Source: Canna indica
Taxonomy: Eukaryota > Streptophyta > Magnoliopsida > Zingiberales > Cannaceae
Direction: 5' to 3'
DNA: 64,000 bases
NCBI GenBank assembly: GCA_034359265.1
Contig: CP136896.1
Span: 19,065,501 to 19,129,500 of the forward strand
Shown here: positions 22,521 to 33,791 of the stretch, one piece after another
Layout of the letters: every line of letters starts with the position of its first letter
Position numbering within the stretch: the stretch's first letter is position 1
Program-made: the position numbers and the translations under genes
Notes under the pieces: generated by a model
What the model was told of the DNA's origin: nothing
Databases searched by the model: none
Seen by the model: only the letters and a program-made list of their open reading frames with translations

Positions 22521-22774
22521 TGCGATCTCATCACCCCGCCCATAGGGAGTTATATGGGCAGGCTGCCCATATAAGTCCCACTCCCAAAAGAGAGGAACAT
22601 GAGGACAAGTTGAATAGAGAGAGAAGGATGAGGTCGGTTAAATACACAAACGTGTCATGTGCATGGCTTGTTTGGTAATAGTTTAATGAATTGATTGTGA
22701 GGTTGACATGGATTGTGAGGTTGACATGGATGAGGATGGGGGATGAAAAGAGAGAGAGATGTGGTGGAGTCCAG

Positions 22775-23060
22775 TTCCTGCAGCAAGCCGTTGCGCTCCT
22801 CCGCTTGCTCCACTCCCAGCTCACTGGGCTAGGACAGAAGCTCCACCTCCCGTCAACGTCTGCCATGTGATCAAGCTCGACATCTTCAGCATCGAGAACT
22901 ACTGCGCCACCGGAGCCGGCATATAGATGGGTTGTGCAAGCTTCAAGGTGGACACCTTCTCCTTCGTTCACACCCTCTACGTCGGCATCCCTGTCGCCCT
23001 TGAGAACGCCACGTGCACCCTCTTCTGCCGGTGTCGTGGTCCCCCTATTCGTGTTGTGGC
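22775..23060 (+). pseudogene. BYPASS1/DUF793-like gene fragment
   Basis: Translation gives QFLQQAVALLRLLHSQLTGL and GQKLHLP, then after a deletion and frame change VCHVIKLDIFSIENYCATGA followed by a stop. This pattern fits plant BPS1-related (DUF793) proteins with the central part missing. From 22927 an open stretch of 64 codons (MGCASFKVDTFSFVHTLYVG) is of unknown origin. Probably transposon-captured sequence. Confidence 0.5.
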
Positions 23061-23214
23061 GGCCGCCGGCGGAGCGATGGATGGTGGCGTGAGTTGGAAG
23101 GAGGGAGTGGGAACACAATAGAAGATAACAATAATATCTTTGGTTAATAATAAAATATACGTGACATTATTTATCCTACTTGATCTTAGTCAAAGATAAA
23201 TATTTATCATGTCG

Positions 23215-23425
23215 TCACTGTCAAATGACACGTCAACAAAAATCGTCAGAAATAATAATGCGTGCTAAACGAAATAACGAAATGATAGTGCAAAAATCAT
23301 CAGAAATGATAATGCGTGCTAAACGAGATAACGGAATAATAATTATGTATTTTCTTACTAATGAAAAAAAATTATACTAAAAATAAAAAATATTCAAAAT
23401 TAGTATTTTTTTGAGTATTTAAAAA
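23215..23425 (-). repeat. Right long terminal inverted repeat
   Basis: Reverse complement of the left repeat. A segment containing AATAATGCGTGCTAAACGA is duplicated in tandem (about 23250 and 23310), which the left repeat does not show. Confidence 0.6.
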
Positions 23426-24002
23426 CCTCGTGCCCATATTAACTAATAAAATGCTCCCATGACTCCATCTACAAAAATAAGTATTAGGAATTTTTTTTTT
23501 TTAGCAAAGATAATGTATGTTAGGGTTTAATCTCACACGTCCAAGATGTTGTTGCCACAATAGCACAGTTGGCAACGAAAATCTTTCAATTGAGTCTAAG
23601 CTCGAATGCCACTTATGCGCGTAATATCTTCCTATGTCCTCACTCCTAAGTTGGCGTATTAAACGAATGAATTTCATATTACATGATAACAACACATTGA
23701 ATAAACAACTTCGCCAAATAAAAGTCTATTTTCAATGAACACCAGCATCTATTCAACGAAACGACATAAATACTGAATGGAATGGGCGTATTATTCAATA
23801 AACAGCCACATATATACAACAATTAATAAAAAATAACCCATTGCATTAAGTACCCATTTCTTCTTTGCGTCTCCCCATAAACATTACAATTTATGGTACG
23901 GTTGCATTCCCTATACCATACTGAAACCCAATTCATGCTGATGCTTAAAGAAAAGAAGGGCAAGTCAGATGAGTACAAACATGACTTTTCTGCAAGCCTA
24001 TA
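23426..24002. other. 3' flank of the ERD7-like gene
   Basis: AT-rich sequence downstream of the ERD7-like stop codon on the minus strand; it must contain the 3' untranslated region and poly(A) signals. No other gene is seen. Confidence 0.5.
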
Positions 24003-27000
24003 TTACTTGCCCTGCGTTGCCTTGAATTCAGCAGCTATAGCTTCTGCTCCAGACTTGCAAAGGGTATGAGGTTTAATGGTGCTCTTGGGGTCAATAGCTT
24101 TCCCGATCTTGAACACTGCCCATGCAGTACCCACAGCATGCCCTGCAGCATCAAGCCCTTGGCTTGCAGCTTCAGCTGCTTTTTCACCATACCTGAAACA
24201 TCAAAACCATCCATCTACGTACTTAACTTCTCATTTACAGTTTCTCACGCACACAACGTTAAAGTTGACTTGTGCTAAAAGAGTCATTGATTATTATTTA
24301 AGAGAAATACTTTGAAGGTGGCTTCAAAATATTATGGTAGTAAAGAGCAAAGTCAACAACGGTTTTAATCAAAAGATAATTGGGTTTAGATATGCTTAGC
24401 AACAAATCACTTTAAAGGAACCATGCACAGATCATATTCTGAAAAGTCTAAAAAATTAAGTTTACTAACTCAAAGGCGCTGGCAGGCCATTCAGACTGGA
24501 GGTCTATTGGTTCAAACAAGTGAGTTTCAAGCAAACCAAAGCCGGCGCCTGGCAAATGATGGCCTCATGTCCCCCATCTGCAGTTGCATGGGTCTACATT
24601 TGGAAGCACTTAGAAATTCATCTTACAATGGAATCACCTGCAAAGGAAGTCCAGAAGTAAACAACAATTGGAATTGGAGCAGAAGATTGAGAACTTCAAC
24701 TCAATCGCTGAAAGGACCGGTCTAATAGAAGCAGACTTGCAAGAAACTCCTAGATCAACTCTACCTCAACGAAGACACCTACCGGAGACAGCGGGCTAAG
24801 AGACATCGGATTCGAAAGGGTGACTGTAACACCCACTTTTTTCACCGGTGTGTCCTCATGCTCAAGAAGAATTAGATTCAATCCATCTCATTACCTACAG
24901 GTGTTACCACACATGCGTCGGCAATCCATAAGGCTTTCGGAGACTTCTCTAGATGCTGGGAAGCGAAATCAAACCCCTCCTTAGGGTACAATGGGAGGAA
25001 TCAAGGTTGCACATCCTACCCGCGGATCACTGCCTCTCCATTGACCTTATTGGCTCAGAGCTCTTGCACATCCTGAATGACCTACTTGACAATCTGGAGG
25101 AGCTGCGCAGAATAAACAAAGCTATCAATCACCTTGATATTCTCAAACATGCTGGCACTATAGAGCTAAAAGATTTCAGACCCATTAGTCTGAAAAATAG
25201 TTTAATCGGAATATTGGGAAAGATAGTGCAGTGTCTCTCTCTGCACATGACATATCTTGCTTGATGGATATCCGGGGGCTTTCCTCGAGGGCCGAGGGTC
25301 TCTAGTCTGCTTTATGTTGGTGTACAAAATAGTTTGGCCATGCAATTGTTGCAACGATGATGGATTTCAAATCAAAATATACTCTGAAAAGGCCTTCGAC
25401 TCGATGAATTGGGATTTTCTAGGCGACATGATTAAGTCTAGGAACTTCCCGAGCAAATGGTCAAATTGGATCAAGTCTCTTCTCAACACCACTAAATCCT
25501 CATTAATCATTATTGGTCATGTGGGTAATCCCTTCCGCCACAAGCGTGGAGTGAGACAAGGAAACCCCCTATCGTCCTATCTATTCAACTTGGCCATTGA
25601 GTGTCTATCTTGCCTTATCCATAAGGCAGTGGGAAATGGTCACATCAAAGGAGTTCTCAAACACTTGCGGCCAGGGGGAATCACACACTTTCTTTATGCT
25701 AACGACCTCATCATCTTCTGTGTCAATGATGGTTATAGCGTGAGAAACCTAAAGCTCTTACTACAGTGCTTCGAACTTGCCAGCGGCCTTAAGGTCAATT
25801 TAGGAAAGTCTTGCACACCTTGGGAACTCCTCAGCTCCATCTCATGAGGCGGTGGCTCAATATGGATGCGGAGTGGGCAATTTTTCGATAAACTACCTTG
25901 GTCTCCCTTTACGAGCCGGCCCATCTCTCAAAGATGATTGGAGACAGCTTATCGCTACGATCGACGACAGATTAAGCGGTTGGCAAGGTAAATCCCTATT
26001 CAGAGCGGGCAGGCTAACACTGTTCAACAGCGTTATCACAAGCAACCCAACTTACATGCTTTCCATCTTCAAAGCTCCAACTTGGGTGATCAAGCTCATT
26101 GACAGGTGTCGCATGACTTTTTTCTGGTGTGGTGCAGATGATCAGTCTCCACGTGGCCATTGCCTTGTCGCTTGGAACTTGGCTACAGGCCTTAAGACTA
26201 AGGGAGGACTTAGCATCTTGGATTTACAACACCACAACTCAGCAAGGCTGGGGAGTTGGTTTCGGAAACTCCTATCTGGAGCTCGCCTACCGTGGATGGA
26301 GGTCGTCAAAAGTGCACTTTGCCAGAACATGCATCCCCTTCACCAATCTGGAAAGGCATTGGAAAGCTCCTTCACATTTTCGAGGTCAGCGTTATGTACA
26401 AGGCGGGCAACGATACGACTATTAGACTTTGGTGTGACAAATGGCAAGAGATCACAAGCTTTGAAGACAAGTATCAAAGCTCTTCCTGGTGGCTACCAAC
26501 CAGGATCAGACCATAGCTGAGGCCAAAATCACATAATGTGAGAATTGTTTTCTCAGTTGAGACATCCAATTCAACCTCTATGTTGATCACAAACGCTGCA
26601 ACGTCTTCTATCTGACCTAATGGATGTACAAAACTCCACAGGGGAGGATGAAATCTGGTGGAGGTGGACGGCTGACCACCACTTCACCACCCGTTCCCTC
26701 TATCACATGATCTCATTCGAAGGAGTCAGAGAGACCGACATCACACTTATTTGGCAGCCGGAGCTATCGCCAAAACTATCATCTTCGGTTGGTTGAAAGT
26801 CAGGCAGAAGCTACAAACAATGGATAGATTGATGAAGAAAGGAGTTCATGTAGATAACTTATGCCTTCTTTGCACTCTAACTTATCCGGAGAGTGCTCCT
26901 GTGCATTAGATGGTTGGCTTCGATTCCTTCACCTACCACAACAAGACCCTTTTTCATTAAGTTGGTCGCCCTGGGAGCACCCTACAGTCACTGCAACGAA

Positions 27001-30000
27001 AGAGAACAAGCGCAAATTCTGCCTTGCACTCACTTGGAATTGATTCACATGGTTCGAGCGCAATCGATGCTGCTTCGAGGAGTCTGCTTCGGAATCAAAT
27101 TCTGTGGCGGTCAGCATAGACAACTTCTCCCTTTTGTGTGGCAAGGGCTGATGGGGGGACACATGCTGCCCCACCTTTCTATTGTTTTACTTGTTTTTCT
27201 TACTTTGTATTTTTACACCTCTCTCACTATACTTCCTCTTGTACTCAATTCATTTCTCTTGAATTGAATGCAAGTTTCTCTTTTCAAAACAAAAACTTTG
27301 CATGCACAGATCAATAGAAATTGCATTTTGCACGTTAGTGCAGTCAAGATCCTTAAATTTGAAGCCTAATTGTTAGGTATATTTTGATTACATTTTATGC
27401 TTTCATTTAATGCTCAATTTTTAGCTAATTTCTTTTTCTAATTGTTTCCTAATTTTGTGCCTAGATTTATGACATAATTTTTATTCCTTATAATTATTTC
27501 CTGAGGGCTATGGATAGTTCATGAGTTAATAATAATTTTCTCAAAGTCTTGTCCTTTCTTCCCTCTTCGCTTGGTTCTGCATCGCATATATTGAGCTACA
27601 GGTAAATCAAATATGCTCAGATTTTGGCAGGTCTTACTTGCAATAGAGATTAACACTTATTAAAAATTAAGGATTGTAACTTCGTAAAAAAAATGAGGGG
27701 ATTTGGAACTTATTGTGATACCAGCAGATTTTTTAAAAATGTAAATTCATAGCAAATAATACCTGTGGGATACAAGTCCAGTTGTGACAACTGATGATGT
27801 AGACAAAACATTCTTTCCAGCCATTTCAAAAGCATCACATATCTTGCCTGTTGGAAAAACAGGAGAAATACCAAAACTGATGTTAGTCAGATACAAGAGT
27901 TGGCAAATTTCTTAAAATGAATTATTTTTTCTTGGATAGGTTCCTAAGAAGTATCTACTCAAGGCTTACAGTGCTAGATGTATCCTTAGTGAAAGATGCA
28001 AATATGAGACAAGTCAACTAATTTTAGAATTGACCTAGAACTAGGAGCAGAACCAATAACTATTGTCCTTGTTAGAAAATCAGCCTCGGACCTAACTCCA
28101 CTCGAAAAGCTAGCTAAGGGGGAGGATTGCCCAATCTATATAAAGGCTATATAGACCACAATCTCAAGTAATGTGAGACTTTAACACACTCCCCTCACGC
28201 TCAGGATCATCTGGAGCATGAAATTCTATAGGTGGCTCAATATCAACTATAGGTTGGCTCTGATACCATATTAGAAAAGTCAGCCTTGGATCTAATCAGT
28301 AAGGAATTGATAGATGTTTGTGAGGCTATACTATTTAATGTGAGTGGTACTTCATCCTCCTAATTACAGGAGACATGGAATAAGCATTTGATACTTCACA
28401 TGAGAATTTTAAACTATTTATACCAAATTATTTTTAGCTAAACAAAGTAGTGGTCAGTGAAACTCAGTAAATATGTTACTGCTCTCTGACCAAGAAAATA
28501 GTAGGGAAATTATGAGATTCATAAAAACCACTGGCAAAGAGGATCAGTGCAATTCAGTGAACAATTTGTGCAGATAAACATGACAACAAGAATAGACAAG
28601 GCATTTGAAAATTTACCTACTAGACTTCTGTCGTAGTTCTTGGAAGTAAAAAAATCACAATTTTAAAGATCATGGTATGATTTGTCCAACTGATAATGAA
28701 TACACTAAATTGCTATGAGTTTCTTTCTATTGGGTGAAATCTAGTAATGAGAGTCAACATGGAGTAAGTATATCTTTTGAGAATATTTACCCACTTTCAG
28801 GGGCGAAGCCAGAAAATTATCTCAGGAGGGGCAAAATATAAAATCGTATATCACATAGTCAATTACATGGTAAAAGAATATTTTTAGGGAGGGAAAATAT
28901 AATTAAATACTAATATATATAATAAAAATTATTATATAGTTTTAAAAGGGAGACAAATGTCAGGAGGGGCAATTGCTCCCCCTGACAATATGCTGGCTCC
29001 GCCCCTGCCCACTTTTACATCAAGTCTTCTCCATTGTTCAGAGTGAAGAAACTCAAAGACAAGTTATGATTGATGCTGGTGATACAACTCGATCTGCACT
29101 TGTTGGCCAACCACGATCAAAAGGTGATAAAGAACAATTGCAGTGTGATCATTGTCACAAAACTGGTCATATAAAAGATACATGTTGGCAACTTCATGTA
29201 CCCGTAGTGGACAACGTGGTTATCGATGTGGAGGGAGTAGAAGAGGCGGACGAGGATTTCCAACAGGGCAGGCTCACTATTCTGAACACAATACTGATGG
29301 TCAAACCATGGTTTAAAAAATCGGCCAAAACGATACGGTAAGCCCGGTATTTACCGGTTTTTGGGGATTCCGGTATTCGATATACCCAGTATTTGAAAAT
29401 ACCGGGTATATATGGTATACCGGGCGGTATATGTATCATACCGCCCGGTATGACGCGATATCAGTTTTTTTTTTTTTTAGAGTTAGATATAACTCCAATA
29501 ATACATAATTGATAAATAAATGCTTAAAATCAATATTCAAATGTCAAATACATGAATACAATGTTTAAAGCTATTTGGTACTTATTAGGATTTTTCACAT
29601 ATACAAGAGAATTACATTAGAATTAATATAGGGCAACACAATCCCACAACCCAAAGGGTCTAAAAAATTTCCGAAGAATCTGCGTAGCGCAACATAAGAC
29701 GTAGCGCAACATCAACTAAGATGATGAATGCCACGTGTCGCCCTATATTAATTCTAATGTAATTCTCTTGTATATGTGAAAAATCCTAATACAGTACCAA
29801 ATAGCTTTTAAACATTGTATTCATGTATTTGACATTTGAATATTAATTTTAAGTATTTATTCATCAATTATGTATTATTAGAGTTATATCTAACTCTTAA
29901 ATAAAAAAAACAAAAAAAACGGTATGCTATTTTTCGTACCGCACCGTACCGTGTGTCGGTACCAGTACCGAGATTTTAAACCTAGGGTCAAACTATCTTG

Positions 30001-33000
30001 TTTGTCTCCTCCCATGATGCATTAGCAGAAGTACTTGAGACAATTAAACAACTCATGGCAAAGTTAGACTCTACTTCCATTGGAGACTCTTCTGGTCAAT
30101 CTTCCACTTATTATTCCAACTTTGTTCAGTCAGGTATTCCTTATAGTGCACTTAAAGGAGACTCTTCTAGTCAATCTTCCATTGGACCAAAATAATGTTT
30201 GATAGGTTCCGTGGTAGCCATGGGCTATACTCAGAGTAACGCTGACGGTTGATCACACCCTTTTCTTCGAGCATCAAGGGAAGGTAGCTATTTTGATAGT
30301 TTATATAGATGATATTACAAAAGAAATTAAGCACTTAAAGGATCAATTAGTACAAGATTTTGAAGTAAAAGATCTAGGAGAACTACGATACTTCCTAGGG
30401 ATTGAGGTTGTCTATTCCGCTCGTGACATATTTCATTTTGATAGTTTATGTTGATGATATCATCGTCATCGAGGATGATACAAAAGAAATTATGTGCTTA
30501 AAGGATCAATTACCACAAGCTTTTGAAGTAAAAGATCTAGGAGAACTACAATACTTCATAGGGATTAAGATTGTCTATTCCGCTCGTGGCATATTTTTAT
30601 CTCAACAAAAGTATATCATAGATTTGTTGACCAAGTCAGGAATGTTGGGGTGCAAGCCAGTGGCAACACCCATTGATGAGTGATTCACCACTGATGTTGG
30701 CACACCACTTGATTTAGAAATGTACCAAAGACTAGTAGGGAAGTTAATATACCTCTCACACCTTAGACCAAACATTACCTTTGCTTTGAGTGTGGTGAGT
30801 AGGTACATGCATGACCCTCGTGAGCATCACATGAATATTGTATATCAAATTCTAAGGTATCTCAAGGGTTGTTCTGGATGTGGCTTGCTACTCTCCAAAT
30901 TGGACAACTTGAGAATTGAAGGATATATAGATGCTGATAGTCTAGGATGCGCGGACACCGACACGGACATAGGACACAACACGGACACGAACACGGTATA
31001 TATAGACAAATAAAAAATTAAAAAAATTAAAAAACCCACAATTCATAATTTCATATCAAATATATATATATATATATATATATATCATGATATTTTCATT
31101 GATGTCAAACTTCAAATTTTCAATAAGAACAAAATACTTACTACTTCTAACTTCTCAGCCTTTCCAAAAGCATGAGGCACAACCTCATGTAAACAAAAAT
31201 TCCTAGACATGTATTGACATCTTCCAAAAAATTCGTCATCGGGTAGAGTCGTCGAGTTAGTGGGTGAGCGATCAGAGTCGTCGAAGGAGTGGGCGACTAG
31301 GTAGGGGGGGCGATTGGGTTTGGGATTCGGGCGAGTGGGCGATTGGGTGAGCAATCGGGTTACTGGGTTAGGCATTACCGAATTAGAGTAGTGGGCAATC
31401 GGATTTCGAATCTAAATGATTTTTTTTTTAAAACGTTGGGCTGGCCGTGTCCGGGCCATGTTCGAGCCGTGTCTGGGCAAAAAAAATGTTGACTAGTCAA
31501 GACACTCTAGAACACGTCGGACATGTGTGTCGGACGAGTGTCTTCGTTTGTCGGTGTCCGCGGCGCGTCGGACACGCAGACACGACGGACCTTGGAAGTG
31601 TTCATGCTTCCTAGCTGACAGGGCAGGATCAGTAGATGATTGTCAATCTACATCGGGCTATTGCACATTTGTTGGAGGAAACTTATACATGAAGAAGTAA
31701 AAAATAAGCCGTTGTAGCTTGTTCTAGTGCAGAGCAAAACATCAGGCTATGGCTTAAGGGCTATGCAAGATATTGTGGTTAAGAAATCTTCTTTCCTAGT
31801 TGCATTTATGCCCAAGGGTCCTGTTCGACTTTTTTGTGACAACAAGGCTGCAATTGACATTGCAAATAATCATGTTCAGCATGAAAGAACTAAACACATT
31901 GAACTCGATCGCCACTTCATCAAAAAATAATGACTGGAGAAAGAAATAATTTGCATTTCCTTCGTTCGATGAGCAATTTGTTGTTGTGTTTACCAAAGGT
32001 CTTAATGGTAGTTTATTTCTTTCACTTATTTGCAAGATGAGTTCGCATGACATCTATGCACCATCTTGAGTGGATTATTGAACAGAGACTTATACGTAAT
32101 ATTGCATGTGAGTCATGTGACTGAAATGTAATCTTTCCCTCTAAATAAGAATTAGAGCTGAATCAAGACCTAAGTTTTGCTAGTCTCTTTAACTCCATCT
32201 TCTATCAATTCAGAAAGGCTAGAGAAATGCACAACAAAATGGATTGACAAAGAAAAAAATTATATAATGTTCAAAACAAGAACAAAAGTGAATTAAAAAA
32301 TAACATACCGAACCCATCAAGAGAAGCAAGAACAACTTCTCCAGGCAAGAGACCGAAAAACTTTTTGCCTGCCCTGGAATTCACAACTGAACTTGTAACA
32401 TATCCAGACACCTTCACGACTCCACACAAGACTCCTGTTGCAACCTTCTCTGACATTTTGGTGAACTTCCTAACCCTAGATAACAGAGCACCAATTCAGC
32501 ACACCTTCTGCACACGGATCTCAATAAACAAATTTATAACCCCAACCAAGGACTCATTTTTAAGACTTCATAGCTAAGGAAGCCACGAAAAACAAAGAAA
32601 TGCCGAATAAGCATAAAAAACAAATTTACCGAAGAGTGTTAATTCCGAGTGCTCGATGCTAAGAAACGAAAAGATTACCAAGTTTTTTAATTCGCAGGAA
32701 ATAAAAGAAAACACGCCAATCCTTCATCATCACACAGATGAGGCAAGAATTTACCTTTTGATCCTCGCTAGGGTTTCTGGACTAATATCTGTTGGCTTCC
32801 CGTTAGGCCCCATTCTCTTCTTCAACATGTCATTTCCCCATTTCAGCCTCTCCACCGTCACCTCCCCACACCACAAGATCCCCCTCACGAGCTGTCCTGA
32901 TCCCGCGGCTATCGCTTTGGCCACCAATCCGCTATAGTCCTCCACATTGGGCGCGAGGGTAGTCCAATATGCCGCTGACCTCTCTTCCATCATCTCCCTC

Positions 33001-33623
33001 TTCGATCCCTCCTCCATCACCTCCGCCGGCGTGACTTCCCCTGCCACCGATCCATCAAGCGCCTCCGCCGGCTCCTTCCCGCTCACCTTCTGCACCGAGA
33101 AGCTGCTGTAAGTCTCCAATATCCCATCAAGCTCCTTCAGAAGACTCTCCTGCCCCTTCGACGCGAAGGTCAGACCGTAGCTGAGGACGTCGGGCGACCC
33201 AGCGCCGTGACCACCTTCCTCGTCGGGAACGTGGAGAGAGAAGAAGTAGTGTGACTCGTCGAGCTTGACGGCGGCGGCGTCGCGAGCCAGAGGCCACTGG
33301 ACGGCTTCATCGGAATCTCCGACGCGGACGAGTACAGCGACGAAGTTGTCGCCCTGGCGGAGGCCGACGACGGAGAGCTCCCCAGAGGCGAGCTCGACGC
33401 TGCGGTGCTTGTCGATGAGGTGGAGGAAGGCGCCGGGGACGCGGAGGAGAGTCTCTTCCGACGGAGGATGCTTGGATTGGCTCTCGGAGGCTGCGGCACT
33501 TTCGGGAAAGAGATCCTCGTTGAGGTCAGAGAGGTCGAAGGACGGGTACAAGGAGGTGGGGAGGGGAGGCGCGGAAGGGGCGAACGGCGGCGGCGATTGC
33601 TCCAGGTTTTGATGGGAATCCAT
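24003..33623 (-). CDS. ERD7: ERD7-like senescence/dehydration-associated protein
   Basis: Four exons, 33623-32755, 32475-32309, 27847-27763 and 24192-24003, all with GT-AG introns, give 1311 bp (436 residues plus stop). The N terminus is Pro/Ser-rich ([20 protein letters not shown]). A beta-rich region with [20 protein letters not shown] follows, and the C-terminal Senescence domain runs from about residue 215 ([20 protein letters not shown]) through [20 protein letters not shown] and [20 protein letters not shown]. Family members associate with lipids and membranes and are induced by drought and senescence. Exon 1 is far more GC-rich than the others. Introns 2 and 3 are swollen by transposons, yet the frame is intact. 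Confidence 0.92.
24435..27300 (+). mobile_element. LINE (L1-type) retrotransposon, decayed, in ERD7-like intron 3
   Basis: An exact 13-bp duplication, CATGCACAGATCA, flanks it (24422-24434 and 27301-27313) and an A-rich end precedes the right copy. RT pieces in several frames include [41 protein letters not shown] and a zf-RVT-like end with [20 protein letters not shown]. The catalytic block reads [10 protein letters not shown] where F-ADD is expected, so one Asp is Asn. The endonuclease is missing, so it is 5'-truncated. It lies antisense to the host gene. Confidence 0.85.
28070..28375 (-). mobile_element. TRIM-like miniature LTR element
   Basis: On the minus strand an LTR ending TTCTAATA is followed by TGGTATCAGAGCCAACC (28268-28252), a primer site for initiator tRNA-Met. 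Then come a spacer of about 65 bp, a purine tract GTGAGGGGAGTG and a second LTR, TGTTAAAG...TTCTAACA (28186-28070, 117 bp). The first LTR is more diverged. It has no coding capacity. This architecture defines terminal-repeat retrotransposons in miniature. Confidence 0.6.
28798..29007. mobile_element. hAT-type MITE
   Basis: Terminal inverted repeats CAGGGGCGAAGCCAG and CTGGCTCCGCCCCTG enclose 210 bp. The octamer CCCACTTT is duplicated exactly (28790-28797, 29008-29015), as expected of hAT transposition. Confidence 0.9.
29307..29985. mobile_element. Foldback hAT-like non-autonomous element
   Basis: Ends CATGGTTTAAAAAATC and its imperfect inverse TTTTAAACCTAG are flanked by the exact octamer GGTCAAAC (29299-29306, 29986-29993). 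Inner arms of about 160 bp (29478-29636 and 29740-29901) are near-perfect inverted repeats. It is inserted in the Copia-3 gag remnant. Confidence 0.85.
30287..30600 (+). repeat. Tandem duplication of the Copia-3 RT segment
   Basis: The block starting GATAGTTTATATAGATGATA (30295) recurs starting GATAGTTTATGTTGATGATA (30440). Both encode [14 protein letters not shown] and VVYSAR-type residues. The first copy lacks about 18 bp after the DD codons. Confidence 0.8.
30941..31613. mobile_element. hAT-like non-autonomous insertion
   Basis: The Copia-3 frame is broken between GCTGATAG (30933-30940) and GCTGACAG (31614-31621), a 7/8 octamer duplication. The ends are TAGGATGC and, inverted, TAGGAAGC, followed by GGACAC-rich sequence. 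A (TA)n run lies at 31061-31085. It has no transposase sequence. Confidence 0.6.
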
Positions 33624-33744
33624 GACCGATCGTAGTGATGGAAGGAGGGAGAGAAGGGAAGGGAAGGACGAGGAGATGGTCGATTGCTGTTGCTGCCATG
33701 GAAAAGGAAGGAGGAAGAAGAAGGGTTTGTTATGGACGTGCGAC

Positions 33745-33752
33745 GGATATAA
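33745..33752 (-). promoter_or_regulatory. Putative TATA element of the ERD7-like gene
   Basis: TTATATCC on the minus strand, about 125 bp upstream of the ATG and just downstream of the ABRE-like site. Confidence 0.4.
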
Positions 33753-33784
33753 GACGTTGCCGCTCTTTTGGCGGGATGCGGCTT

Positions 33785-33791
33785 ACGTGGC
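33785..33791. promoter_or_regulatory. ABRE-like motif upstream of the ERD7-like gene
   Basis: ACGTGGC, the abscisic-acid response core, on the plus strand about 160 bp upstream of the ATG and 35 bp upstream of a TATA-like site. It fits drought-induced expression known for the family. One 7-mer can occur by chance. Confidence 0.45.

Larger units (their letters stand above)
15305..23425. mobile_element. Pack-MULE-like element carrying gene fragments
   Basis: Sequence at about 15305-15500 recurs inverted at about 23215-23425; shared blocks include CGTTA-CTCGTTTAG and TTTTTGACGATTTTTG. Between them, apart from the inserted copia (15612-21674), lie fragments of at least two cellular genes (21942-22316 and 22775-23060) and an inverted repeat. 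Long terminal inverted repeats around captured gene pieces are the hallmark of Pack-MULEs. A 9-bp target duplication could not be fixed, so the exact ends and superfamily are inferred. Confidence 0.5.
29016..32060 (+). mobile_element. Ty1/copia fragment (Copia-3) in ERD7-like intron 2
   Basis: It begins with gag sequence including the knuckle [18 protein letters not shown] (near 29149). After a deletion it continues with RT ([38 protein letters not shown]) and RNase H ([20 protein letters not shown] near 31830, [13 protein letters not shown]). Integrase and most of protease are missing, and no LTRs were found. Two hAT-like insertions and a tandem RT duplication interrupt it. No start or stop is meaningful. 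Confidence 0.8.

Noticed and set aside
21585..22574. Long overlapping frames on both strands rich in Pro, Ser and Arg
   Set aside because: They are shadow frames of a GC-rich inverted repeat; only the minus-strand TMEM45-like frame has recognisable protein sequence.
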